The notes under the pieces were generated by a model. It did not search any database and was not told the DNA's origin. It worked only from the letters and a program-made list of their open reading frames with translations. A DNA stretch of 64,000 nt from Eutrigla gurnardus (taxonomy: Eukaryota > Chordata > Actinopteri > Perciformes > Triglidae). Each line of letters starts with the position of its first letter. Positions within the stretch are counted from its first letter, which is position 1. The position numbers and the translations under genes are program-made. Location: the NCBI GenBank assembly GCA_963514095.1, contig OY741270.1, positions 20,481,156 to 20,545,155 of the forward strand, read 5' to 3'. Below are positions 44,165-54,335 of the stretch, piece after piece.

Positions 44165-45257
44165 GATGAAGCCTTTTAGGAAGGTGGGGACCACAGAGGC
44201 TGGGAAATAGGGAGAAAAGGAGGTTCAGAGATTGGATGTTGGGAGATAAGGTGAATAATCTGGGTGGACAACGACGAGGTAGTGAGATATTGGTGCGTGA
44301 AGATAACAGAGTTGCACTTAAGTGTCGGTGATCGTACAGGCTGTGGGATGAATAAAAGAGAGAAACAGGAGGAAAAAGGGAAGATGAAGGAAGGTGTGAC
44401 ATTAAAAGATGGTGAGATAAGAAAAAATAGATAAAAAGGACAAAAGATGAGGCAAACACAAAAGGAAATAAACAGAAAACAGAGAGATATGTTGGAATCT
44501 AGTTGTACTCCTACAGTATTCCTGATTAAAATGTTTACAGTATATCCGTTTTCATTTTGGGTTAATTGGATGATTATTTTCTTAATTAATTATTAATTAA
44601 ATGTTTGTTCCATAACAATAATATCTATATATATCTATATATAATCTAGCACCGCGTTTAAAAAACGGGAATATTCTGATTAGAAGAAATAAAAAGGATA
44701 TGATGAAGCCAGATCTGACCCTTTGTGAAACGTCCAACATTAAACTGGACAAAGAGCGCCATCTAGTGGAACATTTAAACGAACGAAGGTTATCATTCAT
44801 ATTTAATTTTGTTTATCACAATACCATCTGAATAATCTAATGATCTCAAACAGACCGAACACAGTATCCCGTTGTCGTCTAATCTCTGTATAAATGCCAT
44901 GAATGGATGAGTAACAAGAGCACGCTACGGTAATGTTATCAGCAGCACCCTGGTATAAATGGCCGTGGAGGATAGTGACGTCAACATTTGCATCGCGTGC
45001 ACTCCAAGGAAACCCCGGAACATCATGGAGAAGGGCTCGCGCTAATTCGCCTCGTTTAGCATTAAAGTAACGGATTCTCTCCTGAAAAAGACTGTTTCCG
45101 CTGCCAAATGTCGTTTTTTTAGCCAGAATAAAGGGAGAATTCGCGCGAAAGTTAGCAAAGAGTCGCGGGTGTACGCTAACGGACGAAGTTACCGTTTACA
45201 TTCTCCTTTCTAACCTGTTCAAATGCGAAACTACGGGGTCACCGTTCGGCTACTCAC

Positions 45258-45420
45258 CTCAGAACCGCCAGTGGAAGCGACCCATTGCAAGTGGACTTAA
45301 ACAAAACCGGGTTTTCGGGTGACTTTGTCAAACCAGACGGAAGCTGTTCTGAGGATGTTTGTGGTTTGTGAGACTGCTGTCAGACGCGTCGGCGTTTGTT
45401 ATTACTGGATTATTGGACAC
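45258..45420 (-). other. rcan3: Probable RCAN3 non-coding first exon (donor at 45258; 5' end estimated)
   Basis: A strong donor, CTGAG|GTGAGTAGCC, ends a GC-rich stretch about 1.06 kb upstream of the acceptor of the first coding exon. There is no long open frame. It holds a complete 8-codon upstream ORF, ATG at 45285 to TGA at 45259, finishing one base before the exon end. The 5' end is a guess from the CCAAT boxes at 45.46-45.54 kb. Confidence 0.55.
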
Positions 45421-45560
45421 TATTTTGATGCAGCCTACTCCGGCGTCGGGACCCGCAGGTGAGACCAATGAAATGCCGGCGGAGGCTCGCAGCGACCAAT
45501 GAGGCAGAGGAAGGGGGGCGGATGCTCCGATTCAAGATTGGTGGCGACTGAGCTGCAAAA
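45421..45560 (-). promoter_or_regulatory. RCAN3 distal promoter (CCAAT boxes, GC box)
   Basis: A short GC-rich stretch contains CCAAT at 45465-45469 and 45496-45500 on the plus strand, the inverted form at 45537-45541, and a GGGGGCGG GC box near 45513-45520. No TATA box is evident. This looks like an NF-Y/Sp1 type promoter serving the long RCAN3 isoform. The extent is inferred. Confidence 0.5.
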
Positions 45561-46324
45561 AAAAAAAAGAAGTGGCACACAGAGAGCTCTGTGCTTTTAT
45601 TTGACAAGGACATCCAGGAGAGCCGAATCAGCTGTCTCACCCACCGTATAAGGATAACGAGGTAGTCACACATAGCTACAGACATGTCATGTGACCAGAT
45701 ATAATACAGTTCAATTCTCTAACACACCTGTTGCACATGAGGTAAAATCAGTTCAGTGGGTTTTTCTGTGGCCACAGAATACACTTCTTAGGCAGATGTC
45801 AAAGAGCTGGAGGTTTTCCCTTCTAGTAGAATGATGCAATGTCCTATGATGCAGTTTATGATTTACTGATACTGTAAGTGCATTATCTGCTGTAAGGACA
45901 GAAATCCAGGCCCCATCCGATGAGTGACATCAGCTTGAAGTTGATTAAGTTTAAGGTCAACACCAAACGTGTCACAGAACTTTCTGCAAATTCTTTATAT
46001 CACACACGATTGCATATCTTTTACAATGGATGGATTTTATTTTACAGCATCAGTTTAGATTTCATTACAGATGGCAGTTATAATAAGAAGACAGGCTTCA
46101 GTTGGTTTACACAGTGTAATGATGCGTTTATACAGTACACACACACACAACAAACCACAGGCGGGGAATAACCATGTTCTGAATACTGTGGAAAGAAAGG
46201 CTCCCTGCTTCATTAACACTGTAGAGACAAACTGCCACATACACTGAGGTGGAGTGAACCCAATGTATGCAGTCACTCATTCATAGTGGAATATAAATTT
46301 AAATGCAATCATAAAACTAATTTG

Positions 46325-46448
46325 TTTATTCATAGATGTTCTTTCAGCTTGTGAAATTTTGATGGGAAGGTTTTATTTGAAAAATATTGGACCACAACAA
46401 CGCGGTAATTTTGCAGTCGATTTTCAGATTTATTTCTTGATTTTTATT
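46325..46448 (-). terminator. Cluster of four AATAAA signals, probable NIPAL3 3' end
   Basis: On the gene strand AATAAA occurs at 46448-46443, 46434-46429, 46377-46372 and 46330-46325, about 1 kb past the stop. Together they suggest a 3' UTR of roughly 1-1.1 kb, ending about 0.8 kb before the RCAN3 promoter. Which site is used cannot be told from sequence. Confidence 0.45.
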
Positions 46449-47422
46449 CAAAATCAGAAACTTCAAGGCATCAGATTAAAAGGAAACTAAATTCAGGCTT
46501 TCTACAGTGGATTCACCTTTCGTACTTCCAGTGCAAATTTAAATAGTTGTACCGTTTATCAGTTATTTCAAGATGCAGGCATTCACTTCCCTTCATTATG
46601 AGTTATCAAAAGTGCTATCACCTTTGTTTTCAAATGTTTAAAAAAAAAAAATTCGAATAGGCACCAGATTACAGTCTCCTTCCTATAAAAGCTAGAGGAC
46701 GCTTCACTCGCCTACCTGGATTATCTACCACCTAACAGTAATGTATCCAGTGCATAGCTACTTTTTAAGGCACACTAAAAGCTAACTTGAAAATTAATAA
46801 ATACATTAGAATAAATTAAAAGGTTTACACCCACTTTTTGGTCACATCAGGAAAATAAGTAATACAATGAACTTCCAAGAACAAGATGCAAAGTTGTGGA
46901 GTGAAAACTGCTCATATTGGAGGCAGGTAGGTAGAGGCAGATATTTAAAAGTCAAAATGTTCATTGGCAAGTCTGGAGCTACATTATATAACTTTGAGGA
47001 GTGACTTCAAAATCCTCAATGGAAGAACAGATCCCATTAATGCTCGATACATTGCTTAACGATCACGGAAGTGAGAAGTAGTGGAAGCTCCAAGGCAAAA
47101 ACACCATCTCGGCGCTTCCATTATTGTGGACCCATCACAACATCCAGCAGCTTCAGGTTCCTTCCGCTGATTTGTGGAATGGGCACAGCTGACATCTTCT
47201 AATAAAATGGAATGCTCCTAAAAAAGGTCACATTTTGGTTTGGAGATTTCAGAAAGCAAAACGTGTGAAGAAGAGGGTAAGTGAAAGTAAACACCCAGTG
47301 GACAGTTCCTTCTGGGCTGGAGGTTGGCCTTGTGTATATGTGAAAAAAACCCTCAACCCACCTCGGTCTTTCAAGATACTTGAATGTTGTTTTAGTTGAA
47401 TGGATGAGGCAAAAACTCTACT

Positions 47423-47604
47423 CTAATCTTCCTTTAGGACAGCCAGGCCACGATCGGTCGACCTAGAGCTGATTGGTGGTTCTTCGATGTTGACGGGTAG
47501 GGGAGCAGGAGCCACTCCATCGTTGTTGACCAGAGATCCGTAGGAGAAAGAACCATTGGTGTCCGACTGAACAACCAGGGCCTTGTCATGAATCATTGGG
47601 ACAC
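47423..47604 (-). CDS. nipal3: NIPAL3 last coding exon (cytosolic tail)
   Basis: 182 nt to TAG at 47425-47423. Acceptor CATTACCAG. It encodes VPMIHDKALVVQSDTNGSFS, YGSLVNNDGV, a proline-rich stretch and ends GLAVLKED. HDK and SFSYG are shared with human NIPAL3; the end of the tail has diverged. Confidence 0.93.
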
Positions 47605-50600
47605 CTGGTAATGGAAAGGACAGGTAAGATAAAGTTCAAGTAAGGAACTAAGAGCCAAAATGACAATTCACAATGGTGTATTATGTAATGGAACTTGTAT
47701 TTACTGTTTAAATATAGACCTGAATTTAAAATTTAAAATTGTAACAAAACGTTTTTTTTCAAAACTTTGAAGATGAATTGGTGTAATCTTTTGTAGGAAT
47801 ACTTTTTTTGTTTTCCGTTACACACATAAAACCTCAATCTCAATAGATTCACATTTTCAGTATTCATGTAAAGTATACGTTCATGTAAAGTTACGAACCA
47901 TTAACCATATCCATCGTGACATATGGCTCAAAGGTTTTGGTCTTGCTCCTCTTTTTGGTGATGAGAAAGACCCCAAGGAAACAGAATACCGATCTGCAAA
48001 AGCACAAAATATTTGTACAATATTTAAACATAATTCATCAACCATTGCCATCAAATGTCTGTTTCCAGGTTTATTAATGTTTCGCTATATATAGTTATAT
48101 GTCAGCCGTTTTGTGTTACTATGTCTCTGTTCTATTCATGTCCCAGTGAGCCACGATAGTGTGACAGTGAGTCATGGAAATATACCAGGATGCTGAACCT
48201 GAAGTCGCCAAATAAAACATTAATTTTATCATTTACACCAGGGCTTTTGCTGCTGTGACAAGTCAAAATGTCTGAATGATCACTCACCCCAACAAAAACA
48301 TGCAAATGTGGAGGGCGTCTTCATTCTTAAAATCTAAGTAAAACACAGCACCTGAAAAACCAGAAAAGAAGAAAATGATCACACCACTCAATAAAGGCCC
48401 GATTGACAATTACAACTCAAAACAAAACAAAAAAAAAATCAGCAAAGAATGTCATAACTCACCAGCTACCACGGCAAGAGCGGTGGAGAGGATGTAGCTG
48501 ACACTGGCGATCAGAGAGGTGTCATACAGCTTATAAGCTTGGGTGAGAAATCTGAAAAGGCAACAACCATTGATACACAGATAAGCATTTTGTGGGTGAA
48601 GTATGTTGACCACTATGGCCAACGTGCTAACCACACTTTTAAAGTTAATACTTCGTCTTCGATGTTCCTTTCACTCACCTGGCCTGGAAGATAACTGAAG
48701 CCACCATACACACAAACATGATGCTGAAGATCGGGTAGTCCAGCTGCATGTTGCCCTCAATGGTGAGAACCAACATGCTCGCTACCGCTTTAACTGTGAT
48801 GACTGTAGTCGAGCCTGTCCAACAAAGTAAAGACATATTAAAACAAAACAGATACAGAACAAACAAGACTTAAAATATTAAACATTAAGGAAAGGTGCTG
48901 ATGTATTCTAATAAAGTATGATAGTTGCTCACCCAGTAGCGCGACCAGCATCAGAATAATAACGAGGTAGTTAGCATTGCGCCGTTTGTAGTAGTATAAA
49001 AGCAGGCAGAATGCGATGATCTCCAGAAGCTGTCAATAAGGGTGATAGCAATAATAAATAAGAATATCAAATAAACAAAATAGGAATCACTCCAGGTGTT
49101 GCCAGATAACAACCAGGGAAGAGACATGTATGCCAGGAAAAGTGTTCACAGATGGACCTTTACTAACACTGAACAACACAGCATATTTTCTTATCAGCAC
49201 TAAAAACTACAGCCTCAAATGTGACCATGTAGTTCATTCAAAACAGTCTGAGCAAAAACAGAGCAGGAGTCACCAAACCTGTAACTCAGGGCCGTTGTGT
49301 TGCTTTTAAAAGGTTTCATATGAACTGATTATAAATGATGGGTGCGAGGGGTGTGTAGTCAAAGGACATTTCTAACAATACTGTAACCTTTTTGTTTTTG
49401 TTCAGTATATAAAATGTGTCTAAGCTCAAAATGTAAATAAGTTCACATTAAGGTGCTCCACCTGAAGCAATTTTATGTAAATTTAAAAGCAGAGGCACAT
49501 TGAGTCAACTCTCTGCTGAGCCCTTATTTCTGAATGAAAATATCTTACCAGATACAAGAGAACAGGCCATGCTACAACGTGCGCCACAACGTTCTCTGCT
49601 TTGAGTGTTTCATGAGAGTTTGGTCCAAACGCTACGAAGAGGAACGTTCCTCCTAAGGTCAGAATAGATCCCAGGACAGGCAGCCCGTACTCCTCTGAAA
49701 TAACATGAAATAGGAAATAGGACATTTAGTATAACGTGAGAGTAGAAAGACTAATTGACATCACAGCGAAACACTTTTTTTTTTTTTTTACAATTTCACC
49801 ATTATAAGGTCTATTCAGCAAAATATGGGCTGTACATGGACACCCTTTTAGACTGTGTTATTTCAGCCATTTTAACGTAGCAGCTGAGCATGCAGTAAGT
49901 CGTTTGGAAAGTTCAGCGTGAGACTGATAAAAAGATTTGCATGCAACGGGAACAAAGTCCATGCATGATATACGAGTGTCTACAGTTACACAGAGACGCT
50001 GAACTTACTTGCTAAGTCCTTTGGCTTTGATTTCTGCCGCAGAAAAAGGAGACCCAAAATTGCGCTTGCTGAAAACAAAAAGTCAAGAAAGATGGTTTTA
50101 TGTATACATTTGAGAAATCTATTTCTCTGGCCGTTTCAGTGAGCTCGTTTTCACAATCACCATATCAGTGACTATCTCTTAATGTCTTCAACTGAACTAT
50201 TTTGGTAAGGAATACTCACTGAGGACAGACACGGCGTTTAGAGGCGCTACGAGAGCGAGCGGGGCGAAGGCATAAGAAAGGAAGTTGGCTCCCTCCCCGA
50301 TACATATCAGTACAAAACCACACCACCAGGTTTTGGTGCGGTAGAAGGCACGCGGGTCCTTGGTTCCTGCTAGCGTCACATGGCTGTATTTCTGTAAGTG
50401 AGAGACATGCAGGCAACCGTCAAAGACTTGAGTAAACACAAGGTCTAAACAGTATGCAAAACAAAGCAAACATAGGCCTACACCAAACAAAAGGTGCTTT
50501 TGTTGTAGAGATATTATACTGCACATTAGATATGTTGATATTGTGTAATAAGAAGCACAGAATGGACAAGGGGGGGCATATTATTTCATCCATACGACAA

Positions 50601-51112
50601 TATAACAGCTTCTAAAGGGTTAACCTTACAAGTCGACCCTGTTGACACAGCACTGACACAAGAGAACAGACATTAGAGGCACATATAAGGCAGTTTGTTG
50701 TTGTTGTTGTGGAGAACAGAGGTCTGTACCTGAATACTTAGGGAGATGCTGACGAGCACATTTCCAAAAATAGCGAGTAAAGTCCCAATGAGATTATCCT
50801 AAAAAAGAAGAAGACAGACAGATAGAATTATACCAAATATACGTTGAACTGTTTTTATAACATAAACGATGATGTATTTCCATTCAGTCGGCATCCAACT
50901 TGCAGTAATACATGGTATCTTCACATTTTTTTGGTATAATATGAAAAGACACATACTCCATAGGAGTTGTAATACCTTCCACTGGTAGTGAAAGTTAAAC
51001 AAAAGGATGGTTTGAAACGTAAACTACCGTATGTCATGTGTCTCACCGTGTAGGAGTCCCCGACGGCTCTCATTAAACCCATCCTGTTCGCCTCCTGAGC
51101 CAGTTTATTCAT
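47423..51112 (-). CDS. nipal3: NIPAL3, NIPA-like magnesium-transporter family protein (11 coding exons, 391 aa)
   Basis: Spliced CDS: 51112-51047, 50798-50730, 50391-50220, 50068-50009, 49694-49549, 49029-48933, 48814-48679, 48551-48463, 48351-48288, 47993-47899, 47604-47423 (TAG). All acceptors are AG, all donors GT, and all phases agree. It is a multi-pass membrane protein with about nine hydrophobic segments, near residues 25-45, 66-88, 92-113, 126-146, 163-185, 191-216, 230-250, 258-284 and 291-310, followed by a cytosolic tail of about 80 residues. Family matches include LAGTKDPRAFYRTKTWW, VAFGPNSHETLKAENV, TVKAVASMLVL and GNMQLDYPIF. The NIPA family has been linked to Mg2+ transport; the substrate of NIPAL3 itself is not well established. 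Human NIPAL3 is 406 aa; the N-terminus here is shorter and unlike the human one. RCAN3 lies downstream on the same strand, as in human, which supports the paralogue call. Confidence 0.95.
47899..47993 (-). CDS. nipal3: NIPAL3 coding exon 10
   Basis: 95 nt. Acceptor TTTTGCAG, donor AATG|GTTCGT. It encodes the last membrane segment (FLGVFLITKK) and the start of the tail, TFEPYVTMDMVN, matching human FEPYISMDAM. The donor keeps G at +5 but has T at +3 and C at +4, a poor match to the usual GTRAGT. Confidence 0.9.
48288..48351 (-). CDS. nipal3: NIPAL3 coding exon 9
   Basis: 64 nt. Acceptor TTTTTCAG, donor TTGGG|GTGAGT. It encodes AVFYLDFKNEDALHICMFLL, matching human IFYLDFIGEDVLHICMFAL. Confidence 0.93.
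48463..48551 (-). CDS. nipal3: NIPAL3 coding exon 8
   Basis: 89 nt. Acceptor CTTTTCAG, donor GCTG|GTGAGT. It encodes FLTQAYKLYDTSLIASVSYI and LSTALAVVA, matching human QASQMYDSSLIASVGYILS. Confidence 0.95.
48679..48814 (-). CDS. nipal3: NIPAL3 coding exon 7
   Basis: 136 nt. Acceptor TTGGACAG, donor GCCAG|GTGAGT, phase 1 to 0 plus 2 nt. It encodes the family signature STTVITVKAVASMLVLTIEG, then NMQLDYPIFSIMFVCMVASV. Confidence 0.96.
48933..49029 (-). CDS. nipal3: NIPAL3 coding exon 6
   Basis: 97 nt. Acceptor TTGACAG, donor CTGG|GTGAGC, phase 0 to 1. It encodes LLEIIAFCLLLYYYKRRNAN and YLVIILMLVALL, close to human VEIILFCLLLYFYKEKNAN. Confidence 0.95.
49549..49694 (-). CDS. nipal3: NIPAL3 coding exon 5
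   Basis: 146 nt. Acceptor TATTTCAG, donor CTG|GTAAGA, phase 1 to 0. It encodes EYGLPVLGSILTLGGTFLFV, the conserved AFGPNSHE loop and HVVAWPVLLYL. Confidence 0.95.
50009..50068 (-). CDS. nipal3: NIPAL3 coding exon 4
   Basis: 60 nt. Acceptor TTTTCAG, donor GCAA|GTAAGT, phase 1 to 1. It encodes SAILGLLFLRQKSKPKDLA, matching human SAIIGIIFIKEKWKPKDF. Confidence 0.93.
50220..50391 (-). CDS. nipal3: NIPAL3 coding exon 3
   Basis: 172 nt. Acceptor TTACAG, donor CTCA|GTGAGT, phase 0 to 1. It encodes KYSHVTLAGTKDPRAFYRTK, then TWWCGFVLICIGEGANFLSY and AFAPLALVAPLNAVSVL, covering the first loop and two membrane segments. Confidence 0.96.
50730..50798 (-). CDS. nipal3: NIPAL3 coding exon 2 (first membrane segment)
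   Basis: 69 nt. Acceptor TTTTTTAG, donor CAG|GTACAG, phase 0. It encodes DNLIGTLLAIFGNVLVSI followed by SLSIQ, aligning with human ENLIGALLAIFGHLVVSI. Confidence 0.94.
51047..51112 (-). CDS. nipal3: NIPAL3 coding exon 1
   Basis: ATG at 51112, 22 codons beginning MNKLAQEANRMGLMRAVGD, then donor ACG|GTGAGA. It ends in phase 0 and feeds the first membrane segment. Other in-frame ATGs at codons 11 and 14 are possible starts, but the first has an acceptable context (ACGATGA). Confidence 0.85.
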
Positions 51113-51340
51113 CGTCGGCTGAAGACAGACGCTCAGATGTCAGATATTTCATCTTTTCGCCGTGGCATTGTGTGTCCGTCGCTCATATGTCTGTGTTTAT
51201 CCGGCTTTACGCTGAGGAAGACACCATCGTTGAGACGAGCGGCATCTCACTTCCGGATTTGTCTGCACCTGTTTCAGGCTACGCCTTGACGCACGACGGT
51301 GACGCTAGAGTCACGTGACCGTGGATAGTGACGCGATTTT
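51113..51340 (-). promoter_or_regulatory. NIPAL3 promoter / 5' UTR (ETS site, palindromic E-box)
   Basis: A compact CpG-containing stretch without a TATA box. It has an ETS core (TCCGGAAGTG on the gene strand, 51257-51248) and the perfect palindrome GTCACGTGAC at 51310-51319. The latter is the preferred site of USF and TFE/MiT bHLH-Zip factors, flanked by TGACG half-sites. The transcription start is not resolved. Confidence 0.5.
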
Positions 51341-51609
51341 ATTTACAAAGCGTATAATAAAGATAACATTTCAGCGAACAGGCTTTTTATGAGACAAAAA
51401 AAACACAAAAAAAACACGATGAATTGAAATAAATACATTTCCTGCTTCCTGTAGTTTAACCTGTAGTCTGCAGTACCACTTGAGGACAGTAGGTTTGCCA
51501 TTGAGCTGATATTGATCCAGGAGCATTTATCGGAGGAGGAAGTTATTGCTGAATTTAAAGAGTAATCAATTGACAGTAAATTATTGGGTGTCATTTATAG
51601 TACTGCCCG

Positions 51610-51839
<230 letters not shown>

Positions 51840-51842
51840 TAA

Positions 51843-51878
51843 TTTATTAATTTAAATATATATATTTAAATTAATAAA
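51843..51878. repeat. Perfect 36-bp AT palindrome
   Basis: Left half TTTATTAATTTAAATATA is the exact reverse complement of the right half. It directly follows the TA microsatellite and could extrude as a cruciform. Confidence 0.95.
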
Positions 51879-52587
51879 TACATATTTTAATAAATAAATA
51901 TTTCCTCTTCATTCATTTATCACATTTATCTCTAAAACAATCTTCATCTCAATGTCTGACTGAAAAGAATAATACTGACTCTCTCTCTCTCACACACACC
52001 ATAGCATTATTATAAATCATGACAAACACTGGTGGTATTTTTCCTCTTTGTGTCATTGCAGCAGTGAAGAACGGACACAGTACAGTGACAGTGAAGTACG
52101 TCAGCAAGTGTTTCAATAATAGGAGCTGTGGAAAAAAAATCAAGGTAGGTCAATCAAGGGTGTTACCTACTACGGGTACATTTGTTTTGTTTTTCATATT
52201 CCGAAAGAAAATAGGAATAATGAGGCAACTGATGAGTCATAGCTGCCACGTGCGAAATACGCATACAGTTTTTTATGTTTCACTGCTTTTTAACAGGCAA
52301 GACTTAAACTAAAGGTGGCACCTTAAAAATGTGTATTGGATGCATGCGCTTCACATTTCATTTGTTGACCAGCAGAGGGAGTGAGACACCACATCTGGGA
52401 GGGTGCCGTCAGCTTATCCCACTGTGCCCAAATCAAAGCCAAGACATCCAAAGGAAAGATGTATTCTTTGCAAGTGGGTTGTAGTTAGGTCTTGCTTTCT
52501 TGTGACATTTATGGTATACAGATATTCATGAAAGCATTATGGAGCTGGTTTAATGAGCTATACAGATGTGCAAACCTGTAGATAAAT

Positions 52588-52693
52588 GCAAGTTTATTTA
52601 TATGCCATATTTCAACAACAAGGCAATACAAAGTACTTTCCATGTGATATAAAAGCCATAAAGACAAGATATACAACAAACACTAAGCAATAT

Positions 52694-52729
<36 letters not shown>

Positions 52730-53065
52730 TAAAAGAGACACGTAAAATAAAAGATAAAACTGAGCGGAAATTGAATTAAATAGATTTAACGATGGAATAC
52801 AAAAGTAGTGCAGTGCAATGCAAAAATATGAATAGCTCAAAACTAGTTAGATAATAGGCACCTGCAAACCAAAAATCTGTAAGCTCTGATTTAAAGGAAT
52901 GAGAGTTGGAGCCGATCACAAGGTTGTTGTAGGTGCGTGGTGCCGTAAAGCTGAATGCTGCTTCTCTGTGATTATGTCTGACTCTGGGGACAGATGATGT
53001 TTGCAGTATAAGGTCCTTAGTGACTTGTTGGAATGAGACGTGGCGTTATGGATATTCATCACACG
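52588..53065 (-). mobile_element. LINE-type dispersed fish repeat
   Basis: Starts AAGTTTATTTATATGCCATA and TTTCAACAACAAGGCAATAC, then runs through a CA microsatellite to TCTGATTTAAAGGAATGAGA, GCTGAATGCTGCTTCTCTGT and GACTCTGGGGACAG. These blocks in this order belong to a very common teleost interspersed repeat, probably the 3' part of a non-LTR retrotransposon read in antisense. The strand is my inference. Confidence 0.55.
52696..52726 (+). repeat. (CA)n microsatellite inside a LINE-type repeat
   Basis: About 15 CA units, embedded in the dispersed repeat at 52.6-53.1 kb. Confidence 0.95.
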
Positions 53066-54124
53066 GATCGCAGACTTTGAGTTTGGCAGGGGGCAGTGAA
53101 CAGGTGTTTCCTCCTCAGGGTGTTAACAGGTGTGTGGCGGAAGGCAGGTGAATGTCTTTATTCACTGCATTACCTCAGATTAATTACAAATGCTATTCAA
53201 GGTAAAGACCTTTCAATCCACTCCGTAGCATTGAGAACACAATAGCATCAACAACCCCTGTATTGATATACATTAATAATTAAATGTAATTGACAAATTA
53301 AATAATGTGATAAATCTAAAGGTATCTTTAAAAAACACCTCATATATTAAAGGAAGAAAACTGATTAAATTTAAAGAACATCTAAATAATAATCTAACTA
53401 CAACATGTTGAAAACAGTGTGGGGGGAAAAGGTTCCCCAGGAAACCGATTGTTTTTTTATCAATAAAAACGTGTTTATGATGGATTCAATGTAATGCAAT
53501 GCAACGATTCATTACTTTGCATCATAATTAGAAACATCAGAGGTTGCAGGAGTTTTGGGATTTCTTTCCTCCTCCTTGGTCAGAAGTCTTAAAGGCTACT
53601 TAAAGGTGTGTCGTCGGGGCATCGGGTCATCCTGCATAGTGAACAGACCTGTTCACTGCCACCTGTGTGTGTCCCTGTAAGACAGCTTTAAGACAGGCCC
53701 CGAGGATGAATGATTGGATTAACAGGCTGTGTGGGGATGGATGTATGGATCGAATTGTGGGAGAAGCAAACACAGCAATCACAACACATTTTTTTTTAAC
53801 ATAAATATATAAAAGTATATAAATATATAAAGTGTGTGTCCTCTATGGTGGCCTACTGTGCAAGAAAACGTGATGAAGTGCCCTAGAAAACATTCTGTGT
53901 GGTGGTGCACGACCACATGTAGCTGGTGTCCTTGATTATTTTTAATATCAATGAATCCACCTATTATTACCTTATAGTCTTTTAATTTTGTACTTTAGTC
54001 AGTGTAAAATGACAGCAAAGTCCATCACTAGAGCCTGATGTTTTCCATTTACTAACATACACAATTAAGACAACCAGATATTGTTTATATGTCAAAAGCT
54101 GCATATACTGATTTTTGTGCTGTT

Positions 54125-54335
54125 TTTAAAGGAGCAGTGTGTAGGATTAAGTCATATCTGGTGGTGAGGTTGCAAATTGCAACACCCCTCTACTCGAAAG
54201 CCAGTGTTTGGTTTGTCCCTTCTGAGCTACTGTAGTAACATGGCGCTGCATGCCAGAAGAGCTCATCCTAAACTTACCAAAACACAAGGATTCATAGTTT
54301 CAGATATCTAATTTCTTACTTGAACTTATAATTGA
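54125..54335 (+). mobile_element. 5' part of a non-autonomous DNA transposon
   Basis: Begins TTTAAAGGAGCAGTGTGTAG, followed by GGTGGTGAGGTTGCAAATTG and GAGCTACTGTAGTAACATGG. This is the left end of a widespread teleost element whose intact copies end in the inverted form (CACACTG-CCTTTAA). No right end is found in the next kilobase, so the copy is truncated. The short open frame just after it (54337-54579) resembles nothing I know. Confidence 0.6.

Noticed and set aside
44165..44194. Ten extra N-terminal codons upstream of the RCAN3 ATG
   Set aside because: The frame is open to a GTG but there is no ATG, and family alignment starts at MLRE. Treated as 5' UTR.
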